Source of the DNA: Hyphomicrobiales bacterium
Lineage (GTDB): Bacteria; Pseudomonadota; Alphaproteobacteria; Rhizobiales; Methyloligellaceae
NCBI GenBank assembly: GCA_021775525.1
Contig: JAJFHQ010000010.1
Location: 1 to 64,000 of the forward strand
DNA: 64,000 nucleotides
Direction of reading: 5' to 3'
The notes under the pieces are model-generated. The model saw only the letters and a list, made by a program, of their open reading frames with translations, had not been told where the DNA came from and ran no database searches. This document shows positions 10,701-19,479 of this stretch, piece by piece. The position numbers and the translations under genes are program-made. The number at the start of each line of letters is the position of its first letter. The first letter of the stretch is position 1.

Positions 10701-10864
10701 ACGATGGGTCGGTCGATGTCGGGAAGCTCACGCACCTCGACTCCGAAGATGGCGGAAATACCGGCAATGATAATCAGCAGGTTTATAACTCCGGCAAGAT
10801 AGGGGCGGCGTACGCTCAGGGCCGGAAGATCATTTGATGGAGCGGACATTTGGCCTGGCCTCAC
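7748..10864 (-). CDS. RND-family efflux transporter permease (AcrB/MexB-like)
   Basis: 1038 aa; typical HAE1/AcrB architecture (VRREPYLAGVINLLI..., LVLSAGLVVDDAIVVLENIQRR, GIMAKNSILMVEFADQLRDRG). Confidence 0.93.
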   Translation of the reverse strand: MRPGQMSAPSNDLPALSVRRPYLAGVINLLIIIAGISAIFGVEVRELPDIDRPIVTVRANYPGGSPETIDAEITSRVEGAVARVNGVKAVRSSSEEDNFRIRVEFSPSVNLIDAANDVREAVSRVERELPDGVEDIFVIKADADARPIIQLSAYSDSLTIEDVTRKVEDEVVPEIMSVEGVADVILFGDRERVMRVVIDPMKLASYKLSVADVSGVLRNARYDVPAGSFASEGQEVLVRANASVSKPEEIEELIVRDPVRIGDVASASFGPADPVNYVRLNGRTVVNLGVVRQAQSNTVSISNGVKRVVNQMNARFKDLTIQSTSDDSKFIKGAIREVLISLCLAVLIVITVIALFVGQFRAALIPAATIPIALIGTIAAIWLLGFSINLITLLALVLSAGLVVDDAIVVLENIQRRRAEGIASRAAAVLGTRQVFFAVVATTATLISVFLPISFLPSTAGRLFTEFGFVLAVTVTISSFVALTLCPMMASKLPDKAVPKESPPDKNSERGFLLRVYARGLDGVLAAPLVLLGGCAIVGMCAALAFATLGEELVPDEDRGLITVRLTGPDGVGLAYTDRQVEQVEKILRPLTDAGTVTNLFTITGRWDLNRGWIDAPLQDWSQRKKSEGEIAKALAKPVSQIPGAQARIVRANSLGLRNAGGGLKFALTGSNYNKILEATDAFVIAMERDIPQLEGIRVEFRATQPQLSVNINRRRATDLGVSIDNLASTIQVLVDNDDVAELTVDDQTVPIILQATEGTVTNPSDLRKLYVGAEGGRLVPLSQLVTFKENAVAAELDRHGQRRAIEVDANPVEGFSLREAVDAVRALAHKELPPGIGLLFLNEAAELDETSKGILVTYLVALLVVFLVLVAQFESITSALIVLLTVPFGICAAIFALALTGTSINIYSQIGVLMLIGIMAKNSILMVEFADQLRDRGMAVGEAVREASVIRARPIIMTMVSTVLAGLPLILGSGPGAESRAAIGWVVFGGLGLAAVFTLFLTPALYILIAGWMKPRGSETTALEEELAEVDSLSSKA

Positions 10865-10865
10865 T

Positions 10866-12029
10866 TCAGCTGCTGGGTGCTGTTTTGGGCATCGAAAATT
10901 GCACCGGTCGTCCCGGGCGTAACCGTTGCACGCCTTCGATAACGACCAGATCGCCCTTCGAGATATCGCCCTCTATCAGGATTGTGCTGTTCAGCCGTTT
11001 GACCGAACGCACCACCACTTTTTCGGCCTTGTCATCGCGTACACGCCACACATAGCTCATGCCCTTTCGCCACTGCAGCGCCAGTTCGTGAACTGTTGGA
11101 AATATTTTTCCCGGGATGGTGAGGTCGACTACAAAAGACAGGCCGGGCCGGAGCAGATCATCCTTGTTGGGGAAGTTGGCGCGCACGATCACGGTGCGCG
11201 AGGTCGGATCAATACGGCTGTCTATATCCTCGATCACACCCTGGAATTCACGTCCACGAAAGCTCGGGGTCTGGGCGGCGACCTTCTGGCCGACGGCCAG
11301 TTGGGAGAGAAACTGTTCTGCGACCTCAAACTCGACGATCAACTGGCTTCGGTCATCCAGCGTGACAACGGATGTGCTCGGCGATATGCGGTCACCCAGT
11401 TCAACCTTTGAAATGCCAACCACGCCATCGAACGGGGCTTTCATTTCCCGGTCCGCCAGGGCTTCTTCCGCCTGCTGCAGTTCAAGCTCCGCCCGGTCGA
11501 CCAGGTTACTGGCGTCGTCCACATTGGCCTGGGAGTTGATTTTTTTATTGCGCAGCTGCTTTGAGCGCTTCATCAACCGGTCGGCTTCGACAAGCCGGGT
11601 TTTAGCGACCTTTACGGCAAGTTCCGCATCACGGGATTCGAGCCGCAGAATCGGCTGTCCTTTTGTTACGCGCCCCCCGGCGCGGGCAAAGACATGGCGT
11701 ATCTCACCGGTGGCCTTGGGGAAAAGCATGACCGAGCGCCGGGCCCGGCCCGTGCCGATAGCACCGACAATCACGTCGTTGGTGAGTTCCCCGGCGCGTG
11801 CGACGACCACAGGTACGGCGCGGTTCTTTTTGCTGTTGCCGTTTTTAACGCCTTGCTCTTTGCCGCTGAAGCCAGCGAACACCTTGCTCACATGATCGCG
11901 CCCAGCCCACACGACACCAGCCCCGGCCAGCAACAGCAGCAACAGGGCGAACTGAACTCCACCGGCAAGTTGCCTCCTTGCCGGTTCGGTTGTTTTCCTG
12001 GACTTCGCGGGAGCGCGCCGTTTTGCCAT
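10866..12029 (-). CDS. RND efflux periplasmic adaptor (membrane fusion protein)
   Basis: 387 aa; TM anchor, coiled coil, lipoyl/barrel-sandwich motif APFDGVVGISKVELGDRISPSTSVVTL; adjacent to the RND permease. Confidence 0.92.
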   Translation of the reverse strand: MAKRRAPAKSRKTTEPARRQLAGGVQFALLLLLLAGAGVVWAGRDHVSKVFAGFSGKEQGVKNGNSKKNRAVPVVVARAGELTNDVIVGAIGTGRARRSVMLFPKATGEIRHVFARAGGRVTKGQPILRLESRDAELAVKVAKTRLVEADRLMKRSKQLRNKKINSQANVDDASNLVDRAELELQQAEEALADREMKAPFDGVVGISKVELGDRISPSTSVVTLDDRSQLIVEFEVAEQFLSQLAVGQKVAAQTPSFRGREFQGVIEDIDSRIDPTSRTVIVRANFPNKDDLLRPGLSFVVDLTIPGKIFPTVHELALQWRKGMSYVWRVRDDKAEKVVVRSVKRLNSTILIEGDISKGDLVVIEGVQRLRPGRPVQFSMPKTAPSS

Positions 12030-12214
12030 GCGCGGTGTTTCCTCAACTCTACCGGTTCATTTGAACAGGAGTGAACCACATTAGGGCGGTCTTTGCCCAG
12101 AACAAGAACTGGTGATCGCTTCAGTTTCAATAGTGATCAGGCAATACACTATTTTACGGGTAAAGCGGCTGGATTCCGTCGAAATGAATAACGCGATTTT
12201 GGCGAAATGTGCGG

Positions 12215-12652
12215 CTAGACCATTCCGAAGGTGCGCAACACAGCAGCGCCCCAGACCAGTCCGGCCAGCGCAAGGGCGAAAAATACGCCCGCTGATCCAT
12301 AGTCCTTGGTTACACCAATCGCTTTATGCTGGTCCGGATGAAGGTGGTCACATAGTTCCTCAATGGCGCTGTTGAGGAATTCCACTGCAAGCACGCCAAG
12401 AAGGCTGGCAATAAGCGCAACCCAGACCCAAAGGCTATCAGCGATGAAGAAGGATACTGGCAACGCAATTGCCAGTATTGCAATCTCCTGCTGGATAGCT
12501 GCCTCGCTGCGCACCCCTTCCCGCAACCCATTCACGGTATTCTTCATGGCGCTCACGATGCGCGTCACGCCGCCCTTGCCCGGCACGCCCGAAGGCTGTG
12601 TGGGTCGGGTTTTCCTTTCACTCATTGCCTGCCCCCACTTCCGATCTGGCAT
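12215..12652 (-). CDS. dgkA: Diacylglycerol kinase
   Basis: SEAAIQQEI…VEFLNSAIEELCDHLHPDQHKAIGVTKDYGSAGVF matches the DgkA family core; start chosen at internal ATG. Confidence 0.88.
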   Translation of the reverse strand: MPDRKWGQAMSERKTRPTQPSGVPGKGGVTRIVSAMKNTVNGLREGVRSEAAIQQEIAILAIALPVSFFIADSLWVWVALIASLLGVLAVEFLNSAIEELCDHLHPDQHKAIGVTKDYGSAGVFFALALAGLVWGAAVLRTFGMV

Positions 12653-12848
12653 GAACTCTACACCCTGAATTCTATAAGACAGGATCGTGGCAGGGCCTAA
12701 TGGAAGATTCACCTCGCTTTGTTATGATCTCTGGTCGTAGCCGTACCGTGTGGTCTAGCATCGAAAAAAGAGTTTTCATGACCCATGAACCTTTTTCGCC
12801 CTTACCGCGACTAAGGATACAGATGGCGTCCTTTAGCGGAGCCTGGAA

Positions 12849-13412
12849 ATGACGAATACGGACCCGGACAGGGACCTGATTGCACGAACTGCCGCGAAAG
12901 ATCGCGCGGCGATGCACGCTCTCTTTGCGCGCCATAATGTTCGGGTTTTCAGATTTCTCATGGGCCGGGTCAGGAACGAGGCAATTGCCGAGGAGCTGAC
13001 CAACGAGGTGTTTATCGATGTCTGGCGGCTTGCCGGGCGCTTTGAGGGACGCGCAGCAGTCACTACCTGGCTGCTGGCCATTGCCAACAACAAGGCAATG
13101 AGCCTGTTGCGCAAGAAACATGATGACGAACTGGAGGACGAAGTCGCAGAGCAGGTTGAAGACGACAATGACGACCCCGAGGAGAGCGAACAGAAACGCT
13201 CCAAGGCGGTACTGATGCGCGAGACCATCAATGCCTTGTCAGATGAACACCGCGAGGTCATCGACCTGGTTTACTACCACGAGAAGTCCGTCCGCGAGGT
13301 CGCCGAGATAACAGGCATCCCCGAAGCGACGGTGAAGACGAGAATGCACTATGCCCGCAAACAGCTGGGCGAATTGATGAAACAGGCAGGAATTGATCGA
13401 GGTTGGCCATGA
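12849..13412 (+). CDS. ECF-type RNA polymerase sigma factor (sigma-70 family)
   Basis: Sigma region 2 (FRFLMGRVRNEAIAEELTNEVFIDVWRLAGRFEG) and region 4 (LVYYHEKSVREVAEITGIPEATVKTRMHYARKQL). Confidence 0.93.
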   Translation: MTNTDPDRDLIARTAAKDRAAMHALFARHNVRVFRFLMGRVRNEAIAEELTNEVFIDVWRLAGRFEGRAAVTTWLLAIANNKAMSLLRKKHDDELEDEVAEQVEDDNDDPEESEQKRSKAVLMRETINALSDEHREVIDLVYYHEKSVREVAEITGIPEATVKTRMHYARKQLGELMKQAGIDRGWP

Positions 13413-14101
13413 GCAACACAGAGAACCAGATGACAGAGCGCGAGGCCATCGAGGCCATGCTGCCCTGGTATGAGAGCGGCCAGCTCGACGCCGAGGACAC
13501 CAGCCGTGTCGAGGCCTATCTCTCCGCCCATCCTGACATGGCGAGCCAGCTTGCCCTCGTGGGAGAAGAACGCGCCGAAGCGGTTCTGATGAACGAAGCG
13601 CGCGGCGCGCCGCGCGCCGGTGCGCTGGACCGGTTGATGGCCTCGATCGAAGACCATGAAGCGGCAAACCCGTCACTTGCAAGCACGAAGACAGCCATTT
13701 GGGACTGGGCCTCGAAGCTGCTGGGCGCGCCCGTTCCGGCAAGCATGCAATGGGTCGCGGCGGCGGCAGCCGTTCTAATTGTCGTGCAGGGCGTTTCGCT
13801 GGGTGTACTCATGACCTCCGGTACCCCGCAGGGACCGGGTTATGAGACGGCATCAGGTCCGGGCCAAACAGCAATAAAAGGAAGTTTTGCCCTGGTGCAA
13901 TTTGCTGATGGCGCGCGCGCAGAAGAGATCAACGGAATTTTGACTCAAATGGGCTTTACTATCGTCGATGGACCAAAACCCGGAGGCGTCTACAGAATCC
14001 GAATTTCTGACGAGGTTCTGGAAGATGCCAAACGAGACACTATATTGAAACAATTGCTGGCGAAGCAGAACCTGATCTCGTTCGCGATCCCGGCGGAGTA
14101 A
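13409..14101 (+). CDS. Membrane-anchored anti-sigma factor
   Basis: ATGA overlap with the sigma factor gene; N-terminal cytoplasmic domain, one TM (QWVAAAAAVLIVVQGVSLGVLM), periplasmic domain FALVQFADGARAEEINGILTQMGFTIVDGPKPGGVYRIRIS. Confidence 0.8.
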   Translation: MSNTENQMTEREAIEAMLPWYESGQLDAEDTSRVEAYLSAHPDMASQLALVGEERAEAVLMNEARGAPRAGALDRLMASIEDHEAANPSLASTKTAIWDWASKLLGAPVPASMQWVAAAAAVLIVVQGVSLGVLMTSGTPQGPGYETASGPGQTAIKGSFALVQFADGARAEEINGILTQMGFTIVDGPKPGGVYRIRISDEVLEDAKRDTILKQLLAKQNLISFAIPAE

Positions 14102-14104
14102 TCT

Positions 14105-15637
14105 TTGATGACGAGCTGGACAAAAACTCCAGGCACCCAAGGGCTTATCGCCCTGCTCGTCGCGCTTGCGCTGATGGCTCTTGGCCTTGATCCGGCATCA
14201 GCACAATCAACCAATACCACCAGTTCTCAGACAAGCCGGACCGGCAAGGTGCTGGTTCTACCGGGACTCACCAAGACCCCGAGCCGCGTCACGCCATCGA
14301 TCACGGGTCGCACCCCCAATACGCCAACCGTCAAATGGCCGACATACCAGCCAAGGCCCAAGACACCCACGGTCAAGTGGCCGACCTACCAGCCAAGGCC
14401 CAAAACACCCAAATACGTCAAGCCCAAGCCCAGGCCGAAGACACCAAAGGTCAACACGGCGAGACGTCCGCCAAGCAGGCCTTCCGGTCCGGCGATCATC
14501 CAGCCAATCCCGCAGTTCATAGCCAACGAAGTCGCGGTCCTGATCAACGGGCTCCAGAATGATGGCGTGGATGATGCGCTGGCGCAATCGCTCGGCCTGA
14601 CGAAACTTTCCTCCGTTGCCAATACCCTGCTCGAAGGACGTATCGTCACTTATTCCATCCCCGGCAACCGGCAATTGCCCCAGGTCATTGCCGTCCTGAC
14701 CGCTGACCCGCGTGTCTCACTGGCCCAGCCGAACAATATTTACCTAACCGTGGGCCAAAAGAGCAGCGCCGCCAGGTCTTCAGCGCAATATTCTCTCGCC
14801 AAGCTCAGCCTCGAGTCGGCGCACAAGATTTCGCAAGGTCGCAATATACCCATAGCCGTGATCGATACAGGTGTTGATGTTTCCCATCCCGTACTGGCCA
14901 GGTCAGTGACCCAATCCTTCGATGCGGTTGGCAATGGCCCTCCCAAGGTGCAGCCGCACGGCACCGCCATCGCGGGACTTATCGCGGGCAAGGGGAAGGT
15001 CAAGGGCGTTGCCCCGCTCTCCAATCTGCTTTCCGTGCGCACCTTCTACATGCACCCGGTCTACAACCGCCCCTTCACCAGCAGCGCCATATTGTTGCGT
15101 GCGCTGGACTGGTCATATGTCAACAAGGCGCGAATTTTTAACCTCAGTTTCTCCGGTCCCTACGATCCGCTGGTGAAAGCCGCACTCACAACCGCATTCA
15201 ACAAGGGCGTGATTCTTGTGGCGGCAGCCGGCAATGGCGGGCCGAAAGCGGCCCCGGCCTACCCTGCCGCCTATGAGAATGTCATCGCCATTACCGCGCT
15301 CGACCACAAGGACAAGCTCTATACACACGCTAATCATGGCGGCTACCTGACCGTCGCAGCTCCTGGGGTGGATGTGCTGGTGCCCACGCTCAAGCGCGGC
15401 TATCGCTATTCATCCGGCACATCGTTGGCGGCGGCTCATATCACTGGTCTGGTTGCCCTCCTGCTGGAACGCCATCCCGAAGCGAGTGCAGAACAGATCC
15501 TCGACGCCATTCAAAACAGCGCCCACGATCTCGGTCCCAAGGGGCATGACGTCCAGTTCGGCGCTGGCCGGGCAGATGCGCACGCCTCACTTCTGTCGTT
15601 GACCAAGTCCGGCGTCAAGCTGACCAGCGGTCAGTAG
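14105..15637 (+). CDS. S8-family subtilisin-like serine peptidase with signal peptide and Pro-rich linker
   Basis: Catalytic motifs: IAVIDTGVDVSHP (Asp), HGTAIAGLIAG (His), SGTSLAAAHITGLVALLL (Ser); signal peptide; ATG at 14108 also possible. Confidence 0.93.
   Translation: MMTSWTKTPGTQGLIALLVALALMALGLDPASAQSTNTTSSQTSRTGKVLVLPGLTKTPSRVTPSITGRTPNTPTVKWPTYQPRPKTPTVKWPTYQPRPKTPKYVKPKPRPKTPKVNTARRPPSRPSGPAIIQPIPQFIANEVAVLINGLQNDGVDDALAQSLGLTKLSSVANTLLEGRIVTYSIPGNRQLPQVIAVLTADPRVSLAQPNNIYLTVGQKSSAARSSAQYSLAKLSLESAHKISQGRNIPIAVIDTGVDVSHPVLARSVTQSFDAVGNGPPKVQPHGTAIAGLIAGKGKVKGVAPLSNLLSVRTFYMHPVYNRPFTSSAILLRALDWSYVNKARIFNLSFSGPYDPLVKAALTTAFNKGVILVAAAGNGGPKAAPAYPAAYENVIAITALDHKDKLYTHANHGGYLTVAAPGVDVLVPTLKRGYRYSSGTSLAAAHITGLVALLLERHPEASAEQILDAIQNSAHDLGPKGHDVQFGAGRADAHASLLSLTKSGVKLTSGQ
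14321..14404 (+). repeat. Two tandem 42-bp repeats coding for TPTVKWPTYQPRPK in the subtilase linker
   Basis: Two adjacent near-identical 42-nt units, in frame. Confidence 0.85.
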
Positions 15638-15802
15638 TTCCCTGGCATTATTCCCCTTGATGCGCCTGCCCTGATGGGTGGGAAAATCAATCTTAAAATA
15701 GTTTGAACCTTTTTCCCTCTACCCGCGACCAATGCTGTGAGACGCGCGATGGCTCTGATAGCGCACGCGCAAAACACAACATTGAAGGTACGGAGAAAGA
15801 CT

Positions 15803-17185
15803 ATGCCGAACGTAACGAAACTGACCGCGAGCGCGGTCCTGAAAGGAGTAACCTTGGCAGCCCTGCTGTCAGGCGCGCTCGCTACGAATGCAACTGCCGA
15901 GGACGCCAAGATAAAGTCGGCCTCGTTCTCAATCCAGCCGATCTACAAGGCGGACGAGATCGTCGTGACATCGAGCGACGGCAAAAAATGGGACAAGATC
16001 GACTCCAAGGCCCTGCAACTGTCCGCTAACATGACAGTGGATACGAAACACCCCGGCTATGTGGCTCTCTACGGTGTGTTCCTCGGTGCTTGCAACAACA
16101 CGCAATGTGTCAACAGGCCGAAGATGTTTAGCGAGGCTACCGGTGTACGCGATTTAAACGTGAACAGGAAAATTACGTTCCCCGGCAACAAGTTTCCCGT
16201 TTCGGGCATGGGAGTTGCACTCCCGAGTTACGGGGATGAAATCCTTAAAGCGTGTAACTCGAAATTGCAGGCCGATGGCGCAACCAAATCCCATTCATTT
16301 TCGAAACTCCTGACCGCCTCCTTCTCGGCAAATACCAGGAAAAAATCCGGTAGTCTTGACCCTGTAGAAGTTTCACAACCTGGCACGTATCCGGAATTTG
16401 GCGGTGGTGACGTCACCCGGCAAGCCCAGTTCTCAGTGAAGGTCACCTGCAAGGCGACACCGTTCAAGGTCTACAGCGCGAATTTGTATACCTCCGTAAA
16501 CCCGGCCAACAACAATCAACAGGGGAAATGCCCGGCCAAGGGTATCGTCGTTGCGGACATCCACACAAACCGGGCAGGAAAAGTTCACTTCAAACTTATC
16601 CGTCATGACGGCGCAGTGCAGGACGTTGTCGCAACATCCAAGAAAGTAAATGACAATCCCAATGGCGGCAGTTTCCGCGTCAATTGGCACAAGAATTACA
16701 ATCTGAAAAAGTCGGTGGATCGAAAATACATGATGGTCCTCATGGGGCATAAATTTTCCACGCAATGGAAGCCCATGGTCCTGAAATGCGGCGTGCAGAA
16801 TGACTCCCCGGGTGCAGGAGGCAAGACAGATGTCCCGAACCCGACCCACGGCAAGCCGACCAGCCGGCCTCAGGTCGTCGTGACGCCGAAGCCTCCGAAA
16901 CGGCCCGGTATCAAGATTGCACCGCTGCCCAGGAGGCCCGTCACACCCGGTATCAAGGTTGCCCCCTTGCCTAAGGTCGTGTGCATCGGCGGCAAGGTCG
17001 CCAAGAACAGCTGCTTCTGCCCGGCCAGAACCAAGAAGATGAAGTTCGGGACCAACAAATATCGTTGCCTGAATAGTGTCGTGAAGCCGAAGTTACCCCC
17101 GAAGCAGGTAGTTCCGAAGGCGCAGATCAAGCGTGTTGCACCATCCAGGGCACGGCGCATGATCAGTAAGGAGCGTAGGTCTTAG
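15803..17185 (+). CDS. Secreted protein with C-terminal Pro-rich region and Cys module, unknown function
   Basis: Start at ATG 15803 gives a signal peptide (SGALATNATAED); C-terminus PGIKIAPLPRRPVTPGIKVAPLPK…CIGGKVAKNSCFCPARTKKMKFGTNKYRC. Confidence 0.65.
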   Translation: MPNVTKLTASAVLKGVTLAALLSGALATNATAEDAKIKSASFSIQPIYKADEIVVTSSDGKKWDKIDSKALQLSANMTVDTKHPGYVALYGVFLGACNNTQCVNRPKMFSEATGVRDLNVNRKITFPGNKFPVSGMGVALPSYGDEILKACNSKLQADGATKSHSFSKLLTASFSANTRKKSGSLDPVEVSQPGTYPEFGGGDVTRQAQFSVKVTCKATPFKVYSANLYTSVNPANNNQQGKCPAKGIVVADIHTNRAGKVHFKLIRHDGAVQDVVATSKKVNDNPNGGSFRVNWHKNYNLKKSVDRKYMMVLMGHKFSTQWKPMVLKCGVQNDSPGAGGKTDVPNPTHGKPTSRPQVVVTPKPPKRPGIKIAPLPRRPVTPGIKVAPLPKVVCIGGKVAKNSCFCPARTKKMKFGTNKYRCLNSVVKPKLPPKQVVPKAQIKRVAPSRARRMISKERRS

Positions 17186-17221
17186 ACGCATTCACCCGGA
17201 GGATCTTCAGAATATAGAATT

Positions 17222-17246
17222 GGGGGCGCCCTCACACGGTGCCCCC
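17222..17246. terminator. Hairpin between convergent genes, possible terminator
   Basis: GGGGGCGCC-ctcacac-GGTGCCCCC (9-bp stem incl. one GU); lies between stops at 17185(+) and 17272(-). Confidence 0.6.
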
Positions 17247-17271
17247 ACGTAATTTTCAAATGCTGTTCAGG

Positions 17272-18360
17272 CTATGCTATTTCCGGCAGCTCGAACCAGA
17301 CGATTGTGCCTGCACCGGGGCTCGCATCGATATGCAATTCACTGCCATGCTGCTGAAGCACGGTCCGGCAGATATTCATATCCAGTTCGGAGCCCGGATC
17401 ATCGTCTACTCCACCATGCTTGCCATCGGCATCGCCGTGCCAGACATTTGATCCCAGGCCTTTGTCGCTGACCGTGACCCTTATTGACCCGACGACTCGG
17501 ATGAGGGTCACCGTCACTGTTTCAGCAATAGGAGAATACTTGGCAGCGCTGGCCAGAAGGTTGGTCAGAACCTCATCAAGCCGAACCGGGTCAGCCTGAA
17601 CCATGGCATTTCCCACGTCATCATTGATCTCGAAACGCACGTCATTCTTTGCAGCAAAACCGGTGTTCACCAGTGCCGCATTGTTGACCAGCGCGACGAT
17701 TTCAACCGGCATAATGCTGAAGGGGAGAGATCCCGAAGAGATCTTCACCGCGTGCAGCGCCTCCTCGACGAGAGACTCCGCCTTCTCGGCATTCTCGTGC
17801 GCTGTCTTGATGATCGTTCTGGCCTTCCTGGGAATTGGGCGGATGGTCTCGCCCATAAGAAGCTGGAGCAGGCCCTTGATCGCCGTCAATGGATTGCGGA
17901 CACCATGCAAGACCCGCATGCCGAAGCTCGGCAGGCCAACGGGTTCGCGATTTTCATCACGTGTTGCCTGACCCGACCGCCGGCGTAAACTGGCCAGAGA
18001 TTGCAGCTTGGAAAAGAAACCGTTCGCTGGCGTTTCTCGCGGTCGCACCGGCTTATCGCGTTCAAAGTCCTCAAGTTCGCTCGGGCTGAGGAATTGCACA
18101 CCAGCCACTTTCGAATTGCGCCAGATGATCTTGCCGTTCATCGGCCTGTCGAAACCTTCAGGGGTAATTTCAATGATGCGCGGTAAATCCTGAATATAAC
18201 TCGTGGCGATCCTGCAACCGCTCTTGGAAATGTCCCGGATTACGCATTTCAAATCGACAATATCTTCCCGATCGGAAACAAAAGCGTGCATCAACGCTTG
18301 TTTTCGCGGCTCGTTGCGCCTTTCGTAAGGCTGTTCTTGTATCTGTTCGCTGGACTGCAT
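17272..18360 (-). CDS. PilZ-domain / histidine-kinase-like (HisKA-HATPase_c) fusion protein
   Basis: N-terminal YERRNEPRKQALMHAFV…RDISKSGCRI (PilZ-like); HisKA-like MRVLHGVRNPLTAIKGLLQLL; HATPase-like DEVLTNLLASAAKYS… VSDKGLG. Confidence 0.75.
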   Translation of the reverse strand: MQSSEQIQEQPYERRNEPRKQALMHAFVSDREDIVDLKCVIRDISKSGCRIATSYIQDLPRIIEITPEGFDRPMNGKIIWRNSKVAGVQFLSPSELEDFERDKPVRPRETPANGFFSKLQSLASLRRRSGQATRDENREPVGLPSFGMRVLHGVRNPLTAIKGLLQLLMGETIRPIPRKARTIIKTAHENAEKAESLVEEALHAVKISSGSLPFSIMPVEIVALVNNAALVNTGFAAKNDVRFEINDDVGNAMVQADPVRLDEVLTNLLASAAKYSPIAETVTVTLIRVVGSIRVTVSDKGLGSNVWHGDADGKHGGVDDDPGSELDMNICRTVLQQHGSELHIDASPGAGTIVWFELPEIA

Positions 18361-18431
18361 TTGTCCCCCATGCAGGTGTAGTGCGAACAGAATACGCGGC
18401 AGAGTTGAATTAAAGTTTAATCCGGAGCAGC

Positions 18432-18806
18432 TTATTTTTCCGCATCATGTTGTGCGGCATCAAGCCTGACGGGCTGGCCATGGGGTGTATTCAGGTAGGC
18501 TTGCCGCCAATTCGAGACCCTGTCCTCCAGCACCTCAGCTGAGATCGGGCCTTTTTCCCACAACAGCCGTTCCAGGGCCTTTACGACCGCCTCGTAGTAG
18601 GTTTCCGGCGTATCGGCAGCCCCGCCCCCGAGCAGCCCGCGGTGCTCGGAACCCAACGTCTGCGACCACTCCGCCGGTGAATAGACGCCACGTTCTGCCA
18701 GCGAAAAGGCAAGCCCCAGCGCCTCGGCCTGCCAAGGTTCATCGAACACGGGCTCATCGTCTCTCCGGGCCAGGGGGGCGAATTGTTCCGTATCACGCGA
18801 GGTCAA
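18432..18806 (-). CDS. Nitrile hydratase accessory/activator protein (P14K-like)
   Basis: DEPVFDEPWQAEALGLAFSLAERGVYSPAEWSQTLG… typical of nitrile hydratase accessory proteins; overlaps the beta-subunit stop; TTG start inferred. Confidence 0.78.
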   Translation of the reverse strand: MTSRDTEQFAPLARRDDEPVFDEPWQAEALGLAFSLAERGVYSPAEWSQTLGSEHRGLLGGGAADTPETYYEAVVKALERLLWEKGPISAEVLEDRVSNWRQAYLNTPHGQPVRLDAAQHDAEK

Positions 18807-19479
18807 GATAACTCTCCCAGAGATCGAGCAACACCATGTGGCTGAGCCCTTCACCAGGCCAGATGTCCGATGCCTTGAAGGCCACCGTGTAAAGCGGTTC
18901 CGCCCGCTCGATTCCAGCCGCTGAATCATCTGGAAAGATAAATGCCCCCCTCACATGTGCAATTTCACCGATATGCCCGCGAATATAAGATGGCAGCCGG
19001 GTGTGCCCGCCATGGGCATGTGGTTTCGTCAGAACCTTGTCACCAACACTGAAAGCAGGCGCTGAACCCGGGCGCGCAAACGTGACGCCTGCCTGTTTTT
19101 GTTCTGCGGCAACGCTGACGGGGTCTGGCGCTGGCCCAAGACTTGCCGGACCTGTCTTCGCGTGCCCGCTGGCAATTTCTTCGACGCTGGCAACGCCGGC
19201 CCCCACCATCAGCGCGGCGTAACTTTGCAGCCACTGGTCGTAATAGGGCCGGGTGAGGTAGTCCGCAGGCTCGATCTGCTCACGCGTGAAACGAAACTTG
19301 TCCAGCGTCCAGTCCGGTGCCTTTTTCATGGCCCGGACGATGCCGTAAGCGCGCGCTTCCCAATCGGAGTGAAACGCCTCTTCGGGTTCATCCACATCGA
19401 CCCTGCCGAAACCCTGTTTGCCACCAAGATCGTGAATGCCATCCATATCAGGACGCTCCCTCATCGAGAGACAAGTCAC
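18793..19479 (-). CDS. Nitrile hydratase beta subunit
   Basis: MDGIHDLGGKQGFGRVDVDEPEEAFHSDWEARAYGIVRAM (internal start) … TRLPSYIRGHIGEI… SDIWPG. Confidence 0.93.
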   Translation of the reverse strand: MTCLSMRERPDMDGIHDLGGKQGFGRVDVDEPEEAFHSDWEARAYGIVRAMKKAPDWTLDKFRFTREQIEPADYLTRPYYDQWLQSYAALMVGAGVASVEEIASGHAKTGPASLGPAPDPVSVAAEQKQAGVTFARPGSAPAFSVGDKVLTKPHAHGGHTRLPSYIRGHIGEIAHVRGAFIFPDDSAAGIERAEPLYTVAFKASDIWPGEGLSHMVLLDLWESYLDLA

